Assembly (NCBI GenBank): GCA_002383425.1
Contig: DFYV01000154.1
Span: 1 to 15,155, forward strand
Direction: 5' to 3'
Source of the DNA: Bacteroidales bacterium UBA4073
GTDB lineage: Bacteria > Bacteroidota > Bacteroidia > Bacteroidales > Tenuifilaceae
Length of the DNA stretch: 15,155 nucleotides
This document shows, in pieces, positions 1-5,511 of this stretch. Both the position numbers and the translations under genes were made by a program. How positions within the stretch are numbered: the first letter of the stretch is position 1; each line of letters begins with the position of its first letter. The notes beneath the pieces were generated by a model. It made no database searches. It had not been told where the DNA came from and saw only the letters and a program-made list of their open reading frames with translations.

Positions 1-2
1 AC

Positions 3-134
3 ATTTATAAATTAGAAGGAACAAAATATTATATAGAAACAAGATATTGTTATGAATACGCGACCTACGATGATGCTATTCTTAAAGTAGAAAGTAATTA
101 TGGCTACCAAAAAGGGACAGTATATTTCGATTAA
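3..134 (+). CDS. 3' end of a hypothetical protein gene, cut by the window edge
   Basis: The frame beginning at base 3 is open up to a TAA at 132-134 and encodes 43 residues ending in KGTVYFD. The start lies outside the window. The piece is rich in Tyr and in alternating charged and hydrophobic residues (YYIETRYCYEYATYDDAILK), as expected of real coding sequence for a small beta-rich protein, but I do not recognise the family. The repeat element A begins 9 nt after the stop. This gene therefore stands to element A much as the gene ending at 1311 stands to element B, which suggests it is the last gene of a preceding cassette. A different frame is open at 100-327 but it runs through the palindrome and is not credible. 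Confidence 0.6.
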   Translation: MYKLEGTKYYIETRYCYEYATYDDAILKVESNYGYQKGTVYFD

Positions 135-143
135 CAGAAAGAA

Positions 144-281
144 CTACCTACAATATTTTGTATTAGTAATGGCAGGGAAAGTGTTAAATATCAAGGTTTG
201 TAGCCCGCTCAAACTGCGTGACGATTTGACAGGAAATTACCACGCAATCTGCCACTACTTATACAATTTACCGTTAGCAGC
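144..281. repeat. Element A: attC-like imperfect palindrome
   Basis: This is a ~138-nt imperfect inverted repeat. The left arm at 159-175 pairs with the right arm at 249-265 at 15 of 17 positions. Pairing continues inward, for example GTGTTAA at 181-187 with TTACCAC at 237-243. The outer ends are CTACCTAC (144-151) and GTTAGCAG (273-280), which are complementary at 6 of 8 positions. The element lies between two unrelated genes and has a relative at 1357-1492. A long imperfect palindrome ending in GTT and placed after each gene resembles integron attC sites, but GTTAGCA departs from the classical GTTRRRY box and no integrase is visible. A MITE-like or REP-like element is the alternative. Confidence 0.65.
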
Positions 282-373
282 AACTATAAGGAACGAGAGT
301 GAAATGAGAAATTATCATAAAAATTAACCAAGTCACAAAAAATTATTTTTTCGACTATTTATAATAAAAATCA

Positions 374-880
374 ATGGGAAAAAATCAATATACACCTTTA
401 GACAACTTACCGGACGAGAATGATTTGAAAAAAATGATTTCAAATTTTGAATATAAGAGAATTAACACAAATGAACTTCCAAGTCCAATTGACGAAAATG
501 GGTTGGTAAAGAAATGTAATAGTTTCATACTGGCAGCATCTGGAAGTACAAGTGGAATGCTTTATTCATTTGTAGGCATACGACCAGACAAAGGAAATGT
601 AGCAGACGAACATCCTTTTGTTTTTTACTATGACTACATTGACACAACAAAAAATTTTGGTGGAATTATCCATCATGGTGATTGGAAGGACAGAACTACA
701 CCATTAGACAGCACACAAATAGCGGCAATGAGTGCAAGTGGTTTAACTGCAAGTTTTACCTACAAAACCATTCCAACTACTGGTTCAGGTTCGCTTGACG
801 ACTTAAGACAAAATGGAATGTTAGAAGGACTTTCTGACCAATTTGAAATCCTCTTTAAAAAAGGGCATAATGATAAATAA
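374..880 (+). CDS. Hypothetical protein, 168 aa, first gene of the two-gene unit between elements A and B
   Basis: This open frame starts at an ATG 92 nt after the right end of element A and runs to a TAA. The product is a soluble protein with no signal peptide and no membrane segment. It has a hydrophilic, acidic N-terminus, a central stretch with aromatic clusters (FVFYYDYID) followed by GGIIHHGDW, and a Ser/Thr/Gly-rich C-terminal half (SASGLTASF, TTGSGS). I recognise no catalytic motif and assign no function. The next gene follows after 11 nt in the same direction, so the two are probably co-transcribed and may act together. The AT-rich composition and the flanking repeats suggest acquisition as a mobile unit. 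Confidence 0.75.
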   Translation: MGKNQYTPLDNLPDENDLKKMISNFEYKRINTNELPSPIDENGLVKKCNSFILAASGSTSGMLYSFVGIRPDKGNVADEHPFVFYYDYIDTTKNFGGIIHHGDWKDRTTPLDSTQIAAMSASGLTASFTYKTIPTTGSGSLDDLRQNGMLEGLSDQFEILFKKGHNDK

Positions 881-891
881 TAAATCAAAAA

Positions 892-1311
892 ATGGAAACA
901 AAATTTTACATAGATAATTACTCTCTTACACTTGGGCAACCTTATGTAATAATTTCAGCAACAGAAAGCACTACAGATTTTACCGCTGAGAAAATAATAA
1001 TTTTTGAAGGTTTCAATGGACAACAAACTGTTTTAGCAAATCGAGTTAAATATCCGAAAATTTCAGACCGTTCATTAGAAGATTTTATTTCTTCGGAAGT
1101 TCAGGTTTGTAAAGATGACATTTTTTATAAAATTCTATTTACTAAGTACAAAAAGGAACTTGAACAACGAAACTACAATGTAAATATTGAACTAAGGGAG
1201 ACAAACACAAATATCATTAGTTTGTTGAGAGACAAATTTCCTACAATTTTAACAAACATAAAAAACAATACAATGAATGATAAACTCAAGGCACTTATTA
1301 AACTTTATTAG
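892..1311 (+). CDS. Hypothetical protein, 139 aa, second gene of the two-gene unit
   Basis: This frame starts at an ATG 11 nt after the preceding stop and ends with TAG; element B begins 45 nt downstream. The N-terminal half looks beta-rich (FYIDNYSLTLGQPYVIISATE, IIIFEGFNGQQT). The C-terminal half is Lys/Asn-rich and probably helical, with hydrophobic residues at regular intervals (IISLLRDKFPTILTNIKNN, LKALIKLY). It has no signal peptide, transmembrane segment or recognised motif. The tight spacing suggests translation from the same message as the 168-aa gene. A two-gene toxin-antitoxin, immunity or defence role would suit a small cassette pair, but nothing in the sequence shows one, so the function stays unknown. 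Confidence 0.75.
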   Translation: METKFYIDNYSLTLGQPYVIISATESTTDFTAEKIIIFEGFNGQQTVLANRVKYPKISDRSLEDFISSEVQVCKDDIFYKILFTKYKKELEQRNYNVNIELRETNTNIISLLRDKFPTILTNIKNNTMNDKLKALIKLY

Positions 1312-1356
1312 TATATTGTAATTGAAAGAAACGACTTTGATATAAACAAATAGCAG

Positions 1357-1492
1357 CTGCTAACGCGCAATAAAAAACTTAGGGGCAGAAAGTGCTAAAT
1401 TTAAATAACATAACATTTAATAAACTTTCGTATAACTTGACAGGGCAGTGCTCCGAAATCGGCAACTGACCAAACCACCAAAGATTACCATC
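1357..1492. repeat. Element B: second attC-like element, homologous to element A
   Basis: This element aligns with A in one register with a single 2-nt indel. CTGCTAAC (1357-1364) matches CTACCTAC, and both lie 27 nt before GGCAG (1384). AAAGTGCTAAAT (1389-1400) matches AAAGTGTTAAAT. A 36-nt variable stretch is the same length in both, and TTGACAGG (1437-1444) is identical. The right end ATTACCATC (1484-1492) falls exactly where A has GTTAGCAGC, matching 6 of 9. The left end is embedded in a perfect 12-nt palindrome, TAGCAGCTGCTA (1351-1362). Internal base pairing is much poorer than in A (about 7 of 17 in the main arm), so B may be decayed. The rest of the 1312-1619 gap holds nothing else I can identify. 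Confidence 0.6.
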
Positions 1493-1619
1493 AAGCATAA
1501 AAAAACGATACGAAAACAAGAAAACTAATGTTTTAATCGAGTAAAGTAAACCATTTTGACTGGTAAGCGTTAACATAGAAATGATACAACAAACGGTAAG
1601 TAAGCAAACACCACATAGT

Positions 1620-2180
1620 ATGAAAATTTACATCAAAAATATGGTTTGTAATCGCTGCATAATGGTAGTGAAAAACGAGCTGGAAAGAATTGGTTTCCCA
1701 CCAACGAGTTTGACTCTGGGTGAAGTAGAACTTGACCGCGAAATCAATGATGATGATAAAACAACCATCAATAACCATTTACAGCCTTTCGGATTTGAAT
1801 TGATTGACGACAGAAAAAGTCGCCTGATTGTGCAAATCAAATCTTTGATTATTGAACTGGTGCATCATCATAACAGCGAACTTACAACCAACCTTTCTGA
1901 CTTCTTGAGCAACAAGCTGCATCACGATTACACATATTTATCTAATCTATTTTCCGAGGTTGAAGGCACTACTATCGAAAAATATTACATTGCCCAAAAG
2001 ATTGAAAAAGTTAAGGAGCTTTTAGTTTATGACGAGCTAACATTGAGTGAAATTGCCTTTCAGCTCAACTATTCAAGCGTAGCCCATTTAAGCAACCAGT
2101 TCAAGAAAGTAACCGGGCTTACCCCAAGCCATTTCAAGAATATCAAAACTAACAAGCGGAAACCATTGGACGAAGTGTAA
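1620..2180 (+). CDS. Mini-AraC transcriptional regulator with HMA-like metal-binding N-terminus (copper cluster)
   Basis: The protein is 186 aa from the ATG at 1620; an in-frame ATG at 1581 would add 13 unconserved-looking residues. Residues 1-65 resemble a heavy-metal-associated domain with MVCNRC (Cys10, Cys13) near the N-terminus, followed by a predicted beta-alpha pattern. Residues ~95-175 form the AraC-type double helix-turn-helix, with the typical LSEIAFQLNYSSVAHLSNQF and KVTGLTPSHFK. There is no cupin or sugar-binding domain. It is the first gene of the copper cluster, and its likely targets are the two promoters carrying TGTAACAA boxes at 2206 and 4715. I infer that Cu(I) binding by CNRC controls DNA binding. 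Small AraC proteins beside P-type ATPases are common in Bacteroidota; direct metal sensing is not demonstrated here. Confidence 0.85.
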   Translation: MKIYIKNMVCNRCIMVVKNELERIGFPPTSLTLGEVELDREINDDDKTTINNHLQPFGFELIDDRKSRLIVQIKSLIIELVHHHNSELTTNLSDFLSNKLHHDYTYLSNLFSEVEGTTIEKYYIAQKIEKVKELLVYDELTLSEIAFQLNYSSVAHLSNQFKKVTGLTPSHFKNIKTNKRKPLDEV

Positions 2181-2184
2181 ATGA

Positions 2185-2240
2185 TGTAATTCATTTCAAA
2201 AATAGTGTAACAACCTCTTCTTAATCTGTTGCCACCTTTG
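2185..2240 (+). promoter_or_regulatory. Predicted AraC-activated promoter of the Cu-ATPase gene
   Basis: CACCTTTG (2233-2240) resembles the Bacteroidota -7 element TAnnTTTG. In place of a -33 TTTG there is TGTAACAA (2206-2213), and a second half-copy TGTAAT (2185-2190) lies exactly 21 nt upstream of it, two helical turns away, as is usual for AraC half-sites. The TGTAACAA-N22-CTTTG arrangement recurs at 4715-4749 with the same spacing. Transcription would begin about 20 nt before the ATG at 2265. Confidence 0.5.
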
Positions 2241-2264
2241 CATGGTAATTTAAACCAAAAAGGT

Positions 2265-4679
2265 ATGGCAACGAATAATAGTGAAATCCTAATTCCACTC
2301 GAAGGAGTTGAAAGCGAGCATTGTGCCTTAATTGTGGACAAAGGCATTGCACAGCTCAAAGGAGTTGTATCGCATCGGGTAGAATTCAATAACAGTCGTG
2401 CTGTCATTCAAACTTCCAGCCAGGCAACGGTATCAGAAGTCGTAAAGACCATTCGCGATTTAGGCTATGACGTTACCACGGTAAAAAAATCATTTCCTGT
2501 ATTGCACATGACCTGTGCTTCGTGTGCTGTGAGCGTTGAAAGTATGCTTAAATCGCAACCAGGTGTGGTTGATGCAAGTGTGAATTATGCAAATGCCACC
2601 GTGTCCATAGAGTTTATTCCTGAAGTAGTTCAAACCGAAAGCTTGCGGCAGGTTGTTCAAAGTATTGGTTACGATATACTAATAGATGAAACTGCATCCA
2701 GTGATGAAACGGTAGAAAATATTCAGAGGGAAAAAATCGACAAGCTCAAAAAGAAGACCTATTGGGCTTTGGCTCTGTCGGTTCCTGTGGTTGTTATAGG
2801 TATGTTCTTTATGAATATGCCTTATGCCAACGTAATGATGTGGGCATTCAGCACGCCTGTTGTTTTATGGTTGGGTCGCGATTTTTTCATCAACGCCTGG
2901 AAGCAAGCCAAACATCGTTCTACCAATATGGACACCCTGGTGGCATTAAGCACAGGGGTGGCCTATACTTTCAGCGTATTCAACACCTTATTCCCTCAAT
3001 TCTGGCACGAAAGAGGTTTACATGCCCACGTTTACTTTGAAGCGGCTTCGGTAATCATAGCATTTATTTTACTGGGGAAATTACTGGAAGAAAAAGCTAA
3101 GGGCAACACTTCATCAGCCATAAAAAAACTGATGGGCTTGCAGCCGAAAACCGTTACCATCGTTCACGAAGATGGTCAGCAACTACAAATCCCCATTGAA
3201 CAAGTAGCAATCGGAAACACCATCGTGGTAAAACCCGGCGAAAAAATAGCTGTGGACGGAATTGTGGTGAATGGAAATTCTTATGTTGATGAAAGCATGT
3301 TGACCGGTGAGCCTTTTCCCGTTTTGAAGAACAAAAATGACAAAGTGTTTGCCGGAACGATTAACCAAAAAGGCAGCTTCCAATTTAGAGCCGAAAAGGT
3401 AGGCAGTGAAACAATGCTGGCTCAAATAATCAAGATGGTTAAAGATGCTCAAGGCAGCAAAGCCCCTGTTCAAAAACTGGTGGATAAAATCGCTGGCATT
3501 TTTGTTCCAACTGTAATTGCAACTGCCATAGCTGCATTCATTGTCTGGAATGTATTTGGCGGAGAGAACGCTTTTACACAAGGTTTACTGGCAATGATTA
3601 CCGTTTTGGTAATTGCCTGCCCTTGTGCGCTTGGTTTGGCAACACCAACAGCAATAATGGTGGGTGTAGGTAAGGGAGCTGAAAAAGGAATCTTAATTAA
3701 AGATGCTGTAAGTCTGGAGTTAGCCAAAAAAGTCAATGCTGTGATACTCGATAAAACAGGAACCATTACCGAAGGAAAACCTGCTGTAACAAATGACTTT
3801 TGGGCTGATGAAAACCCTATACTAAAACAAATCCTTTATAGTATTGAAAATCAATCTGAACATCCTTTAGCAGAAGCGGTAGTTACCCACCTGAAGAAAC
3901 AAAGCCCTATCACAATATCAAACTTTGAAAGTATTACGGGTAAAGGAGCTAAAGCAGATGCAAATAGTAAAACATTTTTTACTGGGAACAGAAGGCTCAT
4001 AGAAGAAAACAAAATCTCAATTGATAAGCTAATTTCAGAGAAAGCCAATCAGTGGGGTAACGAAGCGAAAACAGTAATTTGGTTTGCAAATGCTGAAAGG
4101 GTACTGGCGGTCCTGGCCATAGCCGATCAAATCAAAAGCACCTCACAAAAAGCCATTCAGGAGCTGAAGCAATCGGGCATAGAGGTGTATATGCTCACAG
4201 GTGACAATGAAACAACTGCTAAAGCAGTTTCTGAAAAAGTTGGAATCAGATATTTTAAGGCAGAAGCATTGCCCGAACAAAAAGCCTCTTTTGTAAAAGA
4301 ACTACAGGCAGAAGGCAAGGTTGTGGCGATGGTTGGCGATGGTATCAACGACAGCGCTGCATTGGCGCAATCAGATGTGAGCATTGCAATGGGTAAAGGA
4401 AGTGGTGATATTGCCATGGATGTGGCAAAAATGACAATCATTTCATCAGACCTTGCCAAAATTCCTGAAGCTATACGACTATCAAAATTAACGGTCAACA
4501 CAATTAAACAGAATTTGTTCTGGGCTTTTATTTACAACTTAATTGGAATTCCAATTGCTGCTGGAATACTTTACCCTATCAACGGATTCTTACTTAACCC
4601 AGTGTTGGCTGGTGCCGCTATGGCATTGAGCAGCGTAAGTGTGGTGAGCAACAGCTTAAGGTTGAAATACAAAAAATAG
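2265..4679 (+). CDS. copA: P1B-type Cu(+)-exporting ATPase
   Basis: The protein is 804 aa from the ATG at 2265; a TTG frame extension to 2229 overlaps the promoter and is rejected. The N-terminus has a degenerate HMA-like domain (~1-72) without CxxC, with a lone Cys20, then a true HMA domain with MTCASC (Cys84, Cys87). The core has all hallmarks: TGEP (347-350) in the actuator, CPC (452-454) in a membrane helix, phosphorylated Asp496 in DKTGT, the SEHP loop (533-534), GDGIND (691-696), and the copper-site signatures YN (757-758) and MALSS (786-790). Eight transmembrane helices are expected. It exports cytoplasmic Cu(I) to the periplasm using ATP. It is preceded by the AraC regulator and followed, after 103 nt, by the chaperone-oxidase operon under a matching promoter. 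Confidence 0.95.
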   Translation: MATNNSEILIPLEGVESEHCALIVDKGIAQLKGVVSHRVEFNNSRAVIQTSSQATVSEVVKTIRDLGYDVTTVKKSFPVLHMTCASCAVSVESMLKSQPGVVDASVNYANATVSIEFIPEVVQTESLRQVVQSIGYDILIDETASSDETVENIQREKIDKLKKKTYWALALSVPVVVIGMFFMNMPYANVMMWAFSTPVVLWLGRDFFINAWKQAKHRSTNMDTLVALSTGVAYTFSVFNTLFPQFWHERGLHAHVYFEAASVIIAFILLGKLLEEKAKGNTSSAIKKLMGLQPKTVTIVHEDGQQLQIPIEQVAIGNTIVVKPGEKIAVDGIVVNGNSYVDESMLTGEPFPVLKNKNDKVFAGTINQKGSFQFRAEKVGSETMLAQIIKMVKDAQGSKAPVQKLVDKIAGIFVPTVIATAIAAFIVWNVFGGENAFTQGLLAMITVLVIACPCALGLATPTAIMVGVGKGAEKGILIKDAVSLELAKKVNAVILDKTGTITEGKPAVTNDFWADENPILKQILYSIENQSEHPLAEAVVTHLKKQSPITISNFESITGKGAKADANSKTFFTGNRRLIEENKISIDKLISEKANQWGNEAKTVIWFANAERVLAVLAIADQIKSTSQKAIQELKQSGIEVYMLTGDNETTAKAVSEKVGIRYFKAEALPEQKASFVKELQAEGKVVAMVGDGINDSAALAQSDVSIAMGKGSGDIAMDVAKMTIISSDLAKIPEAIRLSKLTVNTIKQNLFWAFIYNLIGIPIAAGILYPINGFLLNPVLAGAAMALSSVSVVSNSLRLKYKK

Positions 4680-4684
4680 CAACC

Positions 4685-4753
4685 TGTAAATCTTGCAAAT
4701 CAAATCAAAAATGATGTAACAAAACAAAGCGAAATGCTGGCAAACTTTGTAAC
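4685..4753 (+). promoter_or_regulatory. Predicted AraC-activated promoter of the chaperone-DUF3347-oxidase operon
   Basis: TGTAACAA (4715-4722) lies 22 nt before CTTTG (4745-4749), the same layout as at the ATPase gene. AAACTTTG (4742-4749) serves as the -7 element. The box is preceded by ATGA, echoing ATGATGTAAT at 2181. Weaker TGTAAA (4685-4690) and TGCAAA (4694-4699, exactly 21 nt upstream) and a further TGTAAC at 4748-4753 may be additional half-sites. It explains why the 4680-4782 gap separates the ATPase gene from the following genes. Confidence 0.5.
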
Positions 4754-4782
4754 ATCAATGTTTCACTTTAAATCTTAAAATA

Positions 4783-5010
4783 ATGGACACGTCAGCTAAA
4801 ACTTTCAAATTCAAAACCAACATCAACTGCAGTGGATGTGTGGCAAAAGTTACCCCATTTCTCAACGAAGCACATGGCATTTCCCATTGGGAGGTGGACA
4901 TAACAGACAAAAACAAGGTTCTTTCCGTGCATTCCGATGGAATTACCGAAGAAGAAGTGATTGAGAAAGTGCAAAAAGCAGGGTTTAAAATTGAATTGTT
5001 TAACCAGTAA
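4783..5010 (+). CDS. CopZ-like heavy-metal-associated (HMA) domain protein
   Basis: This is a 75-aa single-domain protein starting with MDTSAKTFKFKT. It has the ferredoxin-like HMA pattern, with CSGC (Cys16, Cys19) in the metal-binding loop, a downstream helix (KVTPFLNEA), the strand HWEVDIT, and the C-terminal helix-strand VIEKVQKAGFKIELF. The motif is CSGC rather than the MxCxxC of classic CopZ, with Asn-Ile-Asn before it. No signal peptide is present, so it should act in the cytoplasm, handing Cu(I) to the ATPase or to the regulator. It is the first gene of an operon: the next gene begins 11 nt after its stop and the oxidase follows. Its family is clear; its exact partner is inferred. Confidence 0.88.
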   Translation: MDTSAKTFKFKTNINCSGCVAKVTPFLNEAHGISHWEVDITDKNKVLSVHSDGITEEEVIEKVQKAGFKIELFNQ

Positions 5011-5021
5011 AAAAGCATCAA

Positions 5022-5510
5022 ATGAAAACGTTAAAAACATTACTGCTCATTGTCAGCCTGTTTGTTAGCCAGCTGGTTCTGGCACAAAACAAGGAAATAG
5101 ACAATCTTACCACTGCCTATTTTGGCATTAAAGATGCTCTTGTTGCAGATGATGCAAAAACTGCAGGCAGTCAGTCAGAATTGTTTCTGAAATCAATAGA
5201 TGCCGTTTCAAAAAGCAATTTAAGTGCTTCGCAGCTGAAAGTTTGGCAGGAGCAAAAGGACAAATTGATTGCCACTAATGAAGCTATTTCAAAAACTACT
5301 GATATTGCCAAACAAAGAGAAGAATTAAATGAACTATCAAATTCACTTTTTGCTACACTCAAAGCCTTTAATGTAAATGAAAATACTGTGTATTATCAGT
5401 ACTGTCCAATGAAAAAGGCGTATTGGTTAAGTAGTGAAAAGGAAATTAAAAACCCCTATTACGGAGATAAAATGCTGACCTGTGGCAGCGTAAAGGACTC
5501 TCTGAAATAG
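5022..5510 (+). CDS. Secreted DUF3347-family protein (periplasmic copper handling)
   Basis: The protein is 162 aa with an N-terminal signal peptide (about residues 1-21, cleavage after LVLAQ or nearby). The body is helical and Lys/Glu/Ser-rich, consistent with the helical DUF3347 fold. The C-terminus carries the family signature: a CPM motif, then YWLSS, NPYYG, and finally MLTCG. Its Cys and Met residues could bind Cu(I) or Cu(II). The same domain occurs in Bacteroidota at the end of some efflux adaptor proteins, supporting a periplasmic metal role. The stop codon lies 1 nt before the oxidase ATG, so the two are probably translationally coupled. I infer a copper-binding or delivery role for the oxidase; the biochemical function of the family is not established to my knowledge. 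Confidence 0.85.
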   Translation: MKTLKTLLLIVSLFVSQLVLAQNKEIDNLTTAYFGIKDALVADDAKTAGSQSELFLKSIDAVSKSNLSASQLKVWQEQKDKLIATNEAISKTTDIAKQREELNELSNSLFATLKAFNVNENTVYYQYCPMKKAYWLSSEKEIKNPYYGDKMLTCGSVKDSLK

Positions 5511-5511
5511 T

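Noticed and set aside
144..281. Element A as an intrinsic terminator of the upstream gene
   Set aside because: It is too long, has many mismatches and no T-run after the stem, and a homologous copy occurs at 1357-1492.
100..327. 75-aa open frame on the + strand
   Set aside because: It overlaps the real 3' gene end (frame ending at 134) in another frame and reads through both arms of palindrome A; the coding potential looks accidental.
1551..1575. CCATTTTG (1551) as a promoter for the AraC gene, and GCGTTAACA (1567) as the right end of element B
   Set aside because: No matching -33 element was found for the first; for the second, ATTACCATC at 1484 is in exact register with element A, which explains the element better.
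1379..1840. Several - strand open frames across the AraC gene and its upstream region
   Set aside because: They are antisense shadows of the AraC frame or low-complexity frames in element B with no family features.
2229..2264. TTG start extending the Cu-ATPase by 12 residues
   Set aside because: The extension lies over the -7 promoter element and its residues do not look like the family; the ATG at 2265 fits better.
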